Shown: positions 47,556-56,915, counted from the first letter of the stretch. The stretch is DNA of 64,000 bases from Burkholderia sp. NRF60-BP8 (GCF_001522585.2 NZ_CP013372.1:1426001-1490000); one strand, 5' to 3'. The notes: generated from the sequence alone by a model not told the origin. A program made the numbers and translations.

Positions 47556-47666
47556 CGAGTTGCGGTTTCGCGATCGTCGGACGGTTCCGGCCGGGACCGG
47601 CGACGATCGATGGCGGCCGTCCCCGCTCACGCGGCCGGTTGCCGCATGACGATCGGTACGCGCCGG

Positions 47667-48980
47667 CTATTTGCCGACCGCGCCGCCGAGCAGGCCGCCC
47701 ACCAGCGACGTCACCGGCGCGAGCGGATTGGCGAGGCCGCCCAGCGGCGAGCTGCCCCCCGTACCGGTCGCGGCGCCGTCGTGCACGGTGGCCGGGATGC
47801 CGCCGACCACGCTCGTCACCAACCCGGAGATCGGCACCGCGCCGTTCGCGCCAGCCGGGTTCACGAGGCCGCCCACATTGGTTACCGTGTTTCCGACCGC
47901 ACGGACGAGATCGCCGACGCCACCGACGATCGGCTGCGGCGACGCGGCGGTCACCTTCCATCCGGTCGACGTGATCGCCCCGCCGACCTGACCGAGCAGG
48001 CCCGCGACCGGCTGCCCGAGGCCGGTTGCGGTGCCGACCTGCTGCGTGAGGTGGCCCGCCGTCGTCACGAGCGGCGTGATCGCGGTGCTGATCGCCTGCG
48101 TCGCCTGCTGGACCGGGGCCGACGACAGCGACGCGCCGAGCGCCGCGCCGCCTGTGCGCAGGCCGCTCGCCACCGTGTCGAGCAGCCCGCTGACCGGCGT
48201 CGTGATCGGCGTCAGCGGCGACAGCGGGCCGGAGCCGAGCGCCTTGACGGTTTCGCTGATGCCGCTGACCGGGTTGCCGGTCGCGGCGACGACCGTACCG
48301 AGGCCGCCGACCGTCGTGCCGACGGGGTTCGGTACGATGCCGATCTGGCCGAGACCGCCGCTCACGGCGTTCGACGTATCGCGGATGATCGTGCCGACAC
48401 CGGTTACCGTATCGGCCGGCCCGACGGTGACGCCCTTGCTGACACCGGGCACGCTCGCGCTACCGAGCGTGGCGCCCACGTCCATCACGATCCCGCCGAT
48501 GGAGCTGACGATGCCGTTCGTACCCGGCGCGCCGCTCGTGCCCCAGCCGCTGGTGTTGCCGCTGCTTGTACCGCTGCTGCTCGTGCCGCTGCTGCTTGTG
48601 CCACTGCTGCTTGTGCCACTGCTGCTTGTGCCACTGCTGCTCGTGCCACTGCTGCTCGTGCCGCTGCTGCTTGTGCCACTGCTGCTTGTGCCACTGCTGC
48701 TTGTGCCACTGCTGCTTGTGCCACTGCTGCTTGTGCCACTGCTGCTTGTGCCACTGCTGCTCGTGCCACTGCTGCTCGTGCCACTGCTGCTCGTGCCGCT
48801 GCTGCTCGTGCCACTGCTGCCGCTCGAGCCACTACTACCGCTCGTCCCGCTCGTGCTCGTCCCAATGTTGTTGCCGGCAAGCGTCGGCGCCGTAATGTCA
48901 CTTCCCCCGCACGCCGCGAGCGTACACGCCGCGGCCATAGCGGCGAGCGCAACGTTCGCCGTGATGAAATGATTTCGCAT
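47667..48980 (-). CDS. Ser/Thr/Gly-repeat lipoprotein (Burkholderia collagen-like family)
   Basis: A 437-residue lipoprotein. The signal ends in a lipobox (LAACGG). About residues 40-150 are a low-complexity region built from GTSSS pentapeptides encoded by a 15-nt tandem repeat. The C-terminal 280 residues are Gly/Val/Thr-rich with many GLV/GGL turns and no known domain. Proteins of this kind are annotated in Burkholderia as collagen-like lipoproteins. Likely surface-exposed; function unknown. Repeat number probably varies between strains. Confidence 0.8.
   Translation of the reverse strand: MRNHFITANVALAAMAAACTLAACGGSDITAPTLAGNNIGTSTSGTSGSSGSSGSSGTSSSGTSSSGTSSSGTSSSGTSSSGTSSSGTSSSGTSSSGTSSSGTSSSGTSSSGTSSSGTSSSGTSSSGTSSSGTSSSGTSSGNTSGWGTSGAPGTNGIVSSIGGIVMDVGATLGSASVPGVSKGVTVGPADTVTGVGTIIRDTSNAVSGGLGQIGIVPNPVGTTVGGLGTVVAATGNPVSGISETVKALGSGPLSPLTPITTPVSGLLDTVASGLRTGGAALGASLSSAPVQQATQAISTAITPLVTTAGHLTQQVGTATGLGQPVAGLLGQVGGAITSTGWKVTAASPQPIVGGVGDLVRAVGNTVTNVGGLVNPAGANGAVPISGLVTSVVGGIPATVHDGAATGTGGSSPLGGLANPLAPVTSLVGGLLGGAVGK
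48571..48810. repeat. 15-nt minisatellite (16 full units)
   Basis: Sixteen uninterrupted units of CCRCTGCTGCTYGTG, with diverged units on both sides. Unit differences fall at synonymous positions (CCA/CCG, CTC/CTT), so the encoded GTSSS is kept. A unit of 15 is divisible by three, so length change would not shift the frame. Confidence 0.85.
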
Positions 48981-49241
48981 GGAAGCCCCCGTCCACTATT
49001 CAGCGCAAACATTTCATCAAGCATCTACCGTGCCATTTCCATCGGCCTCCTTCACAATTTCACAATCGCCTTGCAACGGCCGTCCAGGCCGCGCTGCGGA
49101 ACAGCGCGCATCGGATGCGGATCGTGCCGCCCTGCTCGGCCCGTGCAGCCGGTCCGACAACGCTGACGTAACACCGCCTCTGCGTTACGTAGCACGAGAA
49201 GAGAAAGTCCGACGGCGCCCCGTACACGCGCCGCATCGTCG

Positions 49242-49589
49242 TCACGGCCGCTTCACCAGCTTCACGATCGTCAGTGTGCCGTTGACGTTTTCCACCCGAA
49301 CCCGGACCTTGTCGCCCACATGCAGCGACGGGATCATCGCCGCGTCGCCGGCCTTGAACGCCATCGTCATCGGCGGCATTCCGATGTTGTCGAGTGCGCC
49401 GTGCTTCAGCGTCACGAGTCTGCGCCCGGCATCGATTTCCCTGACTTCGGCATCGGTCAGCTTCGCATCCTGCGTCGACATGCTCGCGTCGCCTGAATTC
49501 ATGCCCGACATGTCGCCGCCTGCGAGCACCGGCATTGCAACGACCGCCATCGCACACGACATCGCGACAGCGTGAAAGCGGATCCTCAT
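49242..49589 (-). CDS. CusF-like periplasmic copper-binding protein
   Basis: A 115-residue protein with a Sec signal (MAVVAMPVLAGG), a short Met-rich segment (DMSGMNSGDASM) and a CusF-type OB-fold core. The copper site is suggested by KHGALDNIGMPPMTMAF (His plus Met-rich loop). CusF passes Cu(I) or Ag(I) to a CusCBA efflux pump; no such pump is in view. It is the last gene after DUF1326 and DUF2182 genes on the same strand, 53 bp downstream of DUF2182, which suggests a metal-related operon. Confidence 0.8.
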   Translation of the reverse strand: MRIRFHAVAMSCAMAVVAMPVLAGGDMSGMNSGDASMSTQDAKLTDAEVREIDAGRRLVTLKHGALDNIGMPPMTMAFKAGDAAMIPSLHVGDKVRVRVENVNGTLTIVKLVKRP

Positions 49590-49642
49590 CGAGCGTCTCC
49601 CTTCGCGCCCGGCCTGTTTCTACTGCCAGCCGGCGCCGCGCC

Positions 49643-50434
49643 TTACACGATCAACGTCACACCGGCCCAGACGATCAGCACGACGCCGAGCACGCGGCCG
49701 ATACGATCGCCGCCGGGCAGGACCTTTTCCACGAACACGAACAGCGACAACGCGACGATCCACACGACGTTCATCACGCCGCCGACGAACAGCAGCGCCA
49801 TCAACAACCAGCAGCAGCCCACGCAAACCATGCCGTGCCGCGCGCCCAGAAGAAAGCTGCCAGCGACGCCGGGACGCCAGTGCGCAATCAAGAACGCCGT
49901 CGGCGCACGGCATTGCCGCAGACACGTGCGTTTCAGCGGCGAGAATTGATAAAGCCCGGCCAACGCCAGCACGATGGCGGAAAGGCGCGCGCTTTTCGAC
50001 CACAGCATCATCGCGGAGATCAGCCCGGCCGGCTGCAGCAGCGCCTGAAGCAACGCCGCACCGATCGAGAACGCGAGCCATGTCGTCAGATAGCCGGCCA
50101 GCAGCACCACCGACGTGAACGCCGATCCTGCCGCCCCGTTGCCGTGCTGCAGCAGCACGCGCCGGTACAGCAGCACGAGCGGCGCGGCACCGGGCGCCAT
50201 CATCGCGATCATCATCACCCACCACATCGCGATCACGATCGGCAGAGACGGATCCATGCTGCCCATGCCGTCCGCCAGCCGATGCGGAAACAGCGCGACG
50301 GTCGTCATCTCCCACGCCGACATGCCGGTTCCCGCGCCCGTCCACAGGTAGAACCAGCACAGGCCGACGAGCGCCGCCATGCCGATCAGCATGACGGCGC
50401 GCTCGCGCGCGAGCCAGGTGTCGAACGGAGTCAT
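49643..50434 (-). CDS. DUF2182 integral membrane protein
   Basis: A 263-residue protein with six or more membrane segments and the family-typical MMIAMMAPGAAPLVLLYRR and CCWLLMALLFVGGVMN. DUF2182 proteins are predicted metal-binding membrane proteins found next to DUF1326. The ATG overlaps the stop of the upstream DUF1326 gene (ATGA, 50434-50431), so the pair is translationally coupled. Confidence 0.85.
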   Translation of the reverse strand: MTPFDTWLARERAVMLIGMAALVGLCWFYLWTGAGTGMSAWEMTTVALFPHRLADGMGSMDPSLPIVIAMWWVMMIAMMAPGAAPLVLLYRRVLLQHGNGAAGSAFTSVVLLAGYLTTWLAFSIGAALLQALLQPAGLISAMMLWSKSARLSAIVLALAGLYQFSPLKRTCLRQCRAPTAFLIAHWRPGVAGSFLLGARHGMVCVGCCWLLMALLFVGGVMNVVWIVALSLFVFVEKVLPGGDRIGRVLGVVLIVWAGVTLIV

Positions 50435-51075
50435 GCCGCGGCGCGATGCCGGATCAGCCCGTGGTTGTTCAGATGCAGTCGCGCGAATTGCGCATACGTT
50501 CCGTCCAGATTCAGCGCGATGTTGCCCTGCGAGCGCCCCGTGCCCGAACCGACCTCGGCCAGCTCGTATTCGAAACCGTGCGGCAGGTCGATCCGCACAC
50601 GGTGCTCGTCTCCCGTCACCGGATTGCGGATGGGTTCGCCGGCGACGTCGAACACACCGTCCACGTGAATCCGGCCGCGCCGCGCGTCGACATCGACGTC
50701 GAAATCGATCTTCGTGAAGATCGGATCGAACGCGTGCTCGAGCGTCGACGCATACACCGAGAACATCGTCGCGAATGGATCGGTATCCTGACCGGTCATG
50801 ATCTTCAGCACGGCGTCGCGCTGCGCCGGACTCGCACGTTCGTCGACGATCGGCTGGCACTTGCCCTTGCCTTCGTGAACGGCGCCCGGCCACTGGAATA
50901 CCACCGCGATCCTGACGCCGTCGAGCACCACGTCGCCGTAGTGGCCGCTGTCGATCGAAATCGCCCCCATCGCTTCGCAGTTGCCGTTGGTCGGCAGCGC
51001 ATTGAACTGGCAAGGGCAACCGTATGAGCAATTGCAACTGATCATTTCGGTGCCCTGAATCTCCCACGGCGTCAT
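50431..51075 (-). CDS. DUF1326 domain-containing protein
   Basis: A 214-residue protein with the family motif MISCNCSYGCPCQFNALP near the N-terminus, a Cys-rich stretch that could bind metal. Ends overlapping the DUF2182 start. DUF1326 and DUF2182 are known to occur as a pair, of undefined function. A purine-rich ribosome site (GAGGTGG) precedes ATG 51075. Association here with a CusF-like protein is a functional hint toward copper. Confidence 0.85.
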   Translation of the reverse strand: MTPWEIQGTEMISCNCSYGCPCQFNALPTNGNCEAMGAISIDSGHYGDVVLDGVRIAVVFQWPGAVHEGKGKCQPIVDERASPAQRDAVLKIMTGQDTDPFATMFSVYASTLEHAFDPIFTKIDFDVDVDARRGRIHVDGVFDVAGEPIRNPVTGDEHRVRIDLPHGFEYELAEVGSGTGRSQGNIALNLDGTYAQFARLHLNNHGLIRHRAAA

Positions 51076-51241
51076 GGCTCCACCTCGCGCTCTGAAACGG
51101 ACGAACGCTTCGAATCTAGTGCACGCCATCGGGGAAAGCAAAGCGGTAACGGCAGCGTGAAAAACGTGGGTTCCGGCCTCACGTAAGACATTTCCGAATG
51201 CGTTCGCCGCGCGGCTCAGGAAACCGTCTCGTCATCCGTTC

Positions 51242-51541
51242 TCACACGAACAGCGATACGACGATCGCACACCACACCGCGCCCGCGCCGCACAGAAACA
51301 CGCGTCGCGCGACGAACATTCGCGACTCGTCGTCGGGCGTTTTCATCGGCGACGTCGCGAGAAACGGCACGCTGGCGAGGCATGCGAAACCGGCTAGCGC
51401 GAGCACGATCACGACGTAGTCGCCGAACCGCCAGGGCGATGCTTCGTGCAATCCCCAGTAGCCGAGAAACAGCATGCCGATCGAGAACATCGTCGCCGCG
51501 GCCGAGCTGAGCGCGACCACCGATCCTGTTGGAAATTGCAC
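51242..51541 (-). CDS. Small membrane protein, 99 aa
   Basis: A 99-residue protein with about three hydrophobic segments. A GTG start at 51541 is supported by AGGAGG (complement of 51547-51552). No recognised family. Same strand as the DUF1326 operon but 166 bp upstream, so it may be separate. Confidence 0.55.
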   Translation of the reverse strand: MQFPTGSVVALSSAAATMFSIGMLFLGYWGLHEASPWRFGDYVVIVLALAGFACLASVPFLATSPMKTPDDESRMFVARRVFLCGAGAVWCAIVVSLFV

Positions 51542-51761
51542 GGGAACCTCCTCTCGCGCGGCGCGCGATGCAACGCCTGTCTACGGGGATGGGCATGATC
51601 TCGTGCGCCGGCAGCGGAATCAGGCGTTCGTTTCGGACTCGCATGCATCGAGCGCGCCCTCTCCACCCTTCGGCGAATACGCGTTGTCACCGATTGACGG
51701 GTTCGACCCGGGCGAGTTGTATTTCGTGCCCGTTCAATCGGGCAGCACGACCATGACGTTG

Positions 51762-52010
51762 CTAGCCCGGTTTCTTCGTGCCCTGCGCAACGGAAATCCA
51801 CCCGACCACCGCCGCGGCGACCCAGCAACAGGTGATCATCAGGTCCAGATCCATCAGGCCCTGGAAATTCGTGCTGTTTTCGAAACTGCAGCGCTGATGG
51901 CCCCTGACCCACATGCATCCGCTGATCAACTGCTGGATATGCATGTAGATGCTGTACACGGCAACGGCCGACGCGATGACGGCGACCCGCAGGCGTATGC
52001 TCTTTTTCAT
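51762..52010 (-). CDS. Small membrane protein, 82 aa
   Basis: An 82-residue protein with two hydrophobic segments (VAVIASAVAVYSIYM and LMITCCWVAAAVVGWI). No ribosome site is obvious and no family recognised; called on hydrophobic pattern and codon use only. Confidence 0.45.
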   Translation of the reverse strand: MKKSIRLRVAVIASAVAVYSIYMHIQQLISGCMWVRGHQRCSFENSTNFQGLMDLDLMITCCWVAAAVVGWISVAQGTKKPG

Positions 52011-52146
52011 TGGCGCTGAAGGCTTGGGATGATCTCCCGACCGATCTTAAGTCAATGGCGATGCGCGACGCAATCGCCCTGGTATCGACCCGATTGACCG
52101 GCATGCAGAAATGCCCATCGAACGCGCGCCAGCAATGCGAACCACC

Positions 52147-52554
52147 ATGACCACACAGAACACGATTGCACTGATCGTCGATCCCGACAGCGGCGAGCGA
52201 ATTCACGACATCGCCGCGCACGCGCGGCATACGTGGGTCGTGACGAGCGACACGAACGACCCCGTGATCAGGCAGATCTGGAATACGCGCCGGGCGGAGT
52301 CGGACCGGGCCGCCGAAGGCGGCGTGACCCTGTTCCTGCGTCATGGCGACGACCGCGACAGCTGGTGCGCCGGAATACTGGATGCGGTGGACGACCATCA
52401 CGGCGACGCGATGCATCTCGACGGCCATGCAATTCTGGTCGTTTACGGCACGCCGCTTTCCGCGCGCCTGCGACACGCGTTGTCCGCGTTCGGATTTTCT
52501 GGCTTCGTGTCGACGGCGGAAGGATTTCGAGCGATCAAGCGCGGCACCGCATGA
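52147..52554 (+). CDS. Hypothetical protein, about 135 aa
   Basis: A soluble, acidic protein with no recognised domain. Ordered strands and helices appear likely (ILVVYGTPLSARLRHALSAFGF). In-frame ATGs at 52111, 52135 and 52147 are all possible; none has a ribosome site. Confidence 0.5.
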   Translation: MTTQNTIALIVDPDSGERIHDIAAHARHTWVVTSDTNDPVIRQIWNTRRAESDRAAEGGVTLFLRHGDDRDSWCAGILDAVDDHHGDAMHLDGHAILVVYGTPLSARLRHALSAFGFSGFVSTAEGFRAIKRGTA

Positions 52555-52564
52555 ATCGCGGGCA

Positions 52565-52740
52565 GCTCAAAGCGCCCTCGCCCAACCGGCGATCGACCGG
52601 ATGGTCTTCAGGTAACCCGCCGGTTGCCAATGAATCCGCGTGCCGTTCGCCTTCGCGTCGCTCAGTTGCCTCACGACCGTGCCGACATGCTCGCAAGCAG
52701 CACGTCGTAGCCGGCCTTCGCGAATCCCCCGGGGCGCGAC
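52565..52740 (-). pseudogene. Possible frameshifted coding remnant
   Basis: Two adjacent minus-strand frames read like protein: one gives GFAKAGYDVLLASMS, the next gives VVRQLSDAKANGTRIHW and SIAGWARAL before a stop. Third codon positions are G/C-rich in both. The parts would join after a frameshift near 52690. The parent family is not identified. Confidence 0.3.
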
Positions 52741-52930
52741 GATCGTCGTTGCGCCCGATCGTCGCGCCGTCCATCACCCTGCCGATGCCGACGGAAACCG
52801 CGCGCAAACCACTTCGTCATGCGACACGCGGGCATGCCGCTTGCGCGCCAAATGTTTCTCGGCTGCTGACACCACGCTGTCAGTGGGGAACGTCCAAGCT
52901 CGATCGACCGACACCCGAGGAGCACCGCCC

Positions 52931-54310
52931 GTGGCCCATACCGAAGGACCGGTCGCACTGGCCGAACGCACCGTCAAACGTCGCGGCGTGACCCTGCTCA
53001 CGCTGTGCATCGCCGTACTCGTCGCCCAGGTCGACACGGCCGTCGTCAACCTCGCCACGCGCGCGATCGGCGCCTATTTCCATGCCGGTGTCGGTGCCTT
53101 GCAATGGGTCGTCGACAGCTACAACCTCGCGTACGCGGTACTGCTGCTGACCGGCGGGCTGCTCGCCGACCTCTACGGTCGCCGCCGCGTCTTCATGGCC
53201 GGCACGGCCGTCTTCACCATCGCGTCGCTGCTGTGCGCGCTTGCGCCGTCGGTGTCGGTGCTGATCGCCGCCCGCGCGCTGGCCGGCGTCGGCGCGGCGT
53301 TGTTGCTGCCGGCGTCGCTGGCGATCGTGCGGGTCGTGTGGCGCGACCCGGTCGAACGCGGCCGCGCGCTCGGTATCTGGGCCGCGTGCAACGGCGTGGC
53401 GATGGCGATCGGGCCGACGCTCGGCGGCGTGCTGATCCGGCACTTCGGCTGGCGCAGCATCTTTTTCGTCGTCGTGCCGCTGAGCATCGCCGCGATGCTG
53501 CTCGCGATCCCGGCCGTGCCCGAGTCGTCCGATCCGCACGGCCGGCATTTCGACGGCGCGGCGCAGGTCATGGGCGCACTCGCACTCGGCGCGCTCGCGT
53601 ATGCGGCGATCGTGTTCCGCGAGGCGCCGGTCGCATGCGCGATCGCCGGCTGCATCGCGGTGGCGTCGTTCGTCGCGTTCGTGGCGATCGAGCGCCGCCA
53701 CGGCGAATCCGCGCTGGTGCCGCTCGACATTTTCCGGATCCCTGCGTTTCGCGGCGCGATCGCCGCCACCACCGGCATGACGTTCGGGATGTACGGCGTG
53801 CTGTTCCTGCTGCCGCTGACGTGGCAGAGCACCGGCCGCCTCGATTCGACCGGCGCGGGCCTCGCATTGCTGCCGATGGCACTGGTGTTCGTCGCCGTAT
53901 CGCCGTGCTCGGGGAGATTGTCGGAGCACATCGGCACGCGGGCGACGACAGCCGGCGGCGTCGCGGTGATCGCGAGCGGACTCGCTGCGATCGGCGCGTC
54001 GGCCGGTTCGCCGAGCCTGCTCGGCGCCGAGATCGGGCTCGCATTGACGGGACTCGGGATGGGCGTCGCGACGGGTCCGCTGATGACCGTTGCGGTGGGC
54101 GCGGTCGACGCCGCGCGCTCGGGCACCGCGAGCGCGCTCGTCAACGTCGCACGGATGACCGGCGCGACGCTCGGGATCGCGGTGCTCGGCACGGCGTTCG
54201 CCGCCGTGCACGGCGGCGCGGCCGGCCTGCGCGTGGCGATGTTCGCCGGCGCGGTGGTTCAACTGACGGGCGCGGCGGTATCGGCCGTCAGCGTGCAGCG
54301 GGCGGCATGA
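52931..54310 (+). CDS. MFS drug-efflux transporter (DHA2/EmrB-QacA type)
   Basis: A 459-residue transporter with the 14-helix pattern of the DHA2 family. Visible landmarks are LADLYGRRRVFMAGT (motif A), ALAGVGAALLLPASLAIV (motif C region) and IGPTLGGVLIRHFGWRSIFFVVVP. Likely drug/proton antiport. GTG 52931 is chosen because GAGGAG lies at 52917-52922 and upstream ATGs lack one. A small phosphoesterase operon converges on it. Confidence 0.9.
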   Translation: MAHTEGPVALAERTVKRRGVTLLTLCIAVLVAQVDTAVVNLATRAIGAYFHAGVGALQWVVDSYNLAYAVLLLTGGLLADLYGRRRVFMAGTAVFTIASLLCALAPSVSVLIAARALAGVGAALLLPASLAIVRVVWRDPVERGRALGIWAACNGVAMAIGPTLGGVLIRHFGWRSIFFVVVPLSIAAMLLAIPAVPESSDPHGRHFDGAAQVMGALALGALAYAAIVFREAPVACAIAGCIAVASFVAFVAIERRHGESALVPLDIFRIPAFRGAIAATTGMTFGMYGVLFLLPLTWQSTGRLDSTGAGLALLPMALVFVAVSPCSGRLSEHIGTRATTAGGVAVIASGLAAIGASAGSPSLLGAEIGLALTGLGMGVATGPLMTVAVGAVDAARSGTASALVNVARMTGATLGIAVLGTAFAAVHGGAAGLRVAMFAGAVVQLTGAAVSAVSVQRAA

Positions 54311-54337
54311 CGCGCCACCGGCGTGCTCGCCCGTCGC

Positions 54338-54586
54338 TCAACGATGCTTCCCGCCACGCTTGCGCGCCCGATGCTCGGCGCGCTTCTGCAGCAGCGCCGG
54401 CATCAGTTCCTCGATGTATTGCCGCGCCTGCCCGCGCGTGACGATCTCGCTGAAACGCCGGTGAGCCTTGTCTTCACCGACCAGTGCCGCATGCGCTTTC
54501 CTCAGGATATGCAGATAGGCGATCAGGCTCGTGCCGTCGCGCACGGGCAGCGCGTCGCGCGCGTCCGGCGTCGGGGCGGGACTCAT
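54338..54586 (-). CDS. Small hypothetical partner of a phosphoesterase, 82 aa
   Basis: An 82-residue basic protein whose N-terminus is Pro/Ala-rich and whose second half is helical and Arg/Lys-rich (ALLQKRAEHRARKRGGKHR). ATG 54586 overlaps the stop of the upstream phosphoesterase (ATGA at 54586-54583), showing translational coupling. Function unknown. Confidence 0.6.
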   Translation of the reverse strand: MSPAPTPDARDALPVRDGTSLIAYLHILRKAHAALVGEDKAHRRFSEIVTRGQARQYIEELMPALLQKRAEHRARKRGGKHR

Positions 54587-55848
54587 GTTCCGATCCTTTG
54601 CGGACAATCCGTCCGGCATGTCGCCGTCACGAGCCCGAGCAGGTCGTTGGCGAGACGATCGCGATCGGTCAGCGGCGCGAGGCCGAACAGCCGCTCGAGC
54701 GTCGCGGCCACCGACGCGTGGTCGTACGGCGTGTGATCGACGTGCCCGGCCGCGACCCACGGCGAAATCACGATCGCCGGCACGCGCACGCCGTACACGT
54801 CGAAGCCGAAGCCGCTCGCGTTCAGCGTCGCGGGCGCGCCATCGTTCGGCGGCGGCGCAGCGCCTGGCCTGACCGAATCGTAGAAGCCGCCGTGCTCGTC
54901 GTAGACGATCACGAACAGGCTGCTGTTCCACACTGGCGCGTTGCGAATCGCGTTGTACACGCGCGCGGCGAGCTGGTCGCCGCCGGCCAGCCCGTCCATC
55001 GGGTGCTGCGAGCTGCCGTTCCGGTAGGTGCCGTGCACGATGTCCCCGTAGCCGGGTTCGATGAACGTGTAGCGCGCGGTGTAGCCGGCCGCGAGATCGG
55101 CTTCGAAATGCGCGAGATCGTCGACGTCGAAGAAGCTGATGCCCTTCAGCGACGCGACCTGCGGCACGTGGCCGAGCGGATCGCCCGTCTGGTCCTGGTA
55201 GATGCGCCAGTTGTCGTCGCCGAGCGCGCTGAAGATCGAACCGTTCGGATAGTGGAAGCCGTCGAACGTATTCCATCCGGCCATTTCTTCCTTGGTCGGC
55301 GAATGGTCGAGCCCGGCCGACGATGCGCCATGCAGGAAGAAGCGGTTCGGCCAGGTCGGCCCCGGCATCGATGCATGCCACGCGTCGCACAATACGAACG
55401 CATTCGCGAGTGCATACAACGACGGCGCCTGCGTCGCGGCATCGACGCCCAGCATGACCTTGCCCGCATCGGCCAGCTGCGGCGGCGCGCCCTCGGCATG
55501 CGACGTCGCATAGTTCGACACGAACCCCGAATTGCCGACCGGCGGATACGGCTGCCCTTTCACGAACGGCACGCCCGCGCCGCAGAGCTGTTCGAGCACG
55601 TCGGTGAATTCGTGGCACGGATCGGTCGGCATCCGGTCGGGCGCGCCGCCGCCGAACGGATAGACGGTGCCGCCGTACGCATTGCTGTTGCCCGGCGACG
55701 CGGCGACGATGTCGGCAATGCCCGACAGCGCGAACAGATGATCGAAGGAACGGTTCTCGAGCATCAACACGAACACGTGCCGGAGGCGATCCTGAACCGA
55801 CGGGACGGCGGGAGCGGAGGAAGATTCGGGGGCTGCGTCTGCACTCAT
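54583..55848 (-). CDS. Phosphoesterase-family protein (phospholipase C/AcpA superfamily)
   Basis: A 421-residue protein of the PF04185 phosphoesterase superfamily. Active-site features include VFVLMLENRSFDHLFA, PGPTWPNRFFLHGA and VIVYDEHGGFYD. No signal peptide is evident from ATG 55848, unlike secreted phospholipases C, so it may act in the cytoplasm or be exported by another route. AGGAGG (complement of 55853-55858) supports the start. Ends overlapping a small basic protein gene. Confidence 0.82.
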   Translation of the reverse strand: MSADAAPESSSAPAVPSVQDRLRHVFVLMLENRSFDHLFALSGIADIVAASPGNSNAYGGTVYPFGGGAPDRMPTDPCHEFTDVLEQLCGAGVPFVKGQPYPPVGNSGFVSNYATSHAEGAPPQLADAGKVMLGVDAATQAPSLYALANAFVLCDAWHASMPGPTWPNRFFLHGASSAGLDHSPTKEEMAGWNTFDGFHYPNGSIFSALGDDNWRIYQDQTGDPLGHVPQVASLKGISFFDVDDLAHFEADLAAGYTARYTFIEPGYGDIVHGTYRNGSSQHPMDGLAGGDQLAARVYNAIRNAPVWNSSLFVIVYDEHGGFYDSVRPGAAPPPNDGAPATLNASGFGFDVYGVRVPAIVISPWVAAGHVDHTPYDHASVAATLERLFGLAPLTDRDRLANDLLGLVTATCRTDCPQRIGT

Positions 55849-56015
55849 GGCGCCTCCTGGCGTCGCGCGACGAAGGTCCGGCCGGCACGGCCGTTGGCCC
55901 GCCGAAAGCACTGAAGGGATTGAAAGCCACGCGCGGGCCGCGCATTGCCGACGAGTGTACGACCGCGCCGGCCCGCGCGTAAAGCCGCATGCGAACGGCG
56001 TCGCCGCGCGTGCGT

Positions 56016-56915
56016 TCAGTCGTCGGCCGGGGCGGTTTTCAACGTCACGACGTCGCGCCGCGGCGGCGCGCCGAACATCCGTGCATATTCGCGGCTGAAT
56101 TGCGACGCGCTTTCGTAGCCGACGCGATACGCGGCCGTTTCCGCGTTCGCCGCGCCCGTCACCATCAGGTGTCGCGCTTCGAGCAGACGCAACTGCTTCT
56201 GGTACTGCAGCGGCGTCATCGACGTCAGCGCCTTGAATTGCCGGTGAAACGCGGACGGGCTCATTTGCGCGACGGCGGCGAGTTCGTCGACGCGGATCGT
56301 CTCGGCGAACTGGCCGCGCAGCGCATGGATCGCCGCGACGACGCGCTGCGCGTGACCATTCGCGAACACGACGCGCGACACTTCACCACCGTGCGGCCCG
56401 GCGAGCAGCCAGTAGCAGATCTCGCGCTTCACCAGCGGCGCGACGATCGGAATCGCGTCCGGCGTATCGAGCAGCCGCACCAGCCGCAGCACGCAATCGC
56501 CGAGCGGCCCGCCGAAATCGGTCACGCAGACGCCGTGTCCGACCGGGCCGGCCGCCCGCAGCGGCGGTGTATCGAGCCGTTCGAGCACGTCGCGCATCAT
56601 CGCCAGATCGAATTCGAGCACGAGGCCGAGAAACGGTTCGGCGTCGCTGGCCTTCACGATGCGGCTCGTCGCAGGCATCTCGACGCTGACGACGAGCGCG
56701 CGGCCGGGCCCGTAGTCGTAGCGCCGCCCGCCGAACGTCGTCCACTTCGCACCCTGCACGACGACGCACAGCGCCGGTTTCATGATCCGCGGCGCGGACA
56801 GCCGCTCGCGGTTCGAACGCAGCAGGACCAGCCCGTCGATCGCCGTCGCGACCGGGCTTTCGTCGCGTTGCCCGCCGGTCAGGTGTGCGACGCGCTCGAG
56901 CAGTTCATCCGACAT
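56016..56915 (-). CDS. AraC-family transcriptional regulator
   Basis: A 299-residue regulator with an AraC-type N-terminal sensing domain (about 15-180; KPALCVVVQGAKWTTFGG) and a C-terminal double helix-turn-helix (about 190-295; MSPSAFHRQFKALTSMTPLQYQ and ASQFSREYARMFG). GGAGG (complement of 56923-56927) supports ATG 56915. Divergent from the adjacent SDR gene, its likely target. Confidence 0.9.
   Translation of the reverse strand: MSDELLERVAHLTGGQRDESPVATAIDGLVLLRSNRERLSAPRIMKPALCVVVQGAKWTTFGGRRYDYGPGRALVVSVEMPATSRIVKASDAEPFLGLVLEFDLAMMRDVLERLDTPPLRAAGPVGHGVCVTDFGGPLGDCVLRLVRLLDTPDAIPIVAPLVKREICYWLLAGPHGGEVSRVVFANGHAQRVVAAIHALRGQFAETIRVDELAAVAQMSPSAFHRQFKALTSMTPLQYQKQLRLLEARHLMVTGAANAETAAYRVGYESASQFSREYARMFGAPPRRDVVTLKTAPADD

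Noticed and set aside
48571..48810. CRISPR array
   Set aside because: Repeats are contiguous 15-nt units without spacers, inside a coding region.
48566..48895. Cysteine-rich repeat protein (CHCCSC repeats) on the plus strand
   Set aside because: It is the out-of-frame reading of the 15-nt minisatellite that encodes GTSSS on the minus strand within a lipoprotein having a signal peptide and lipobox.
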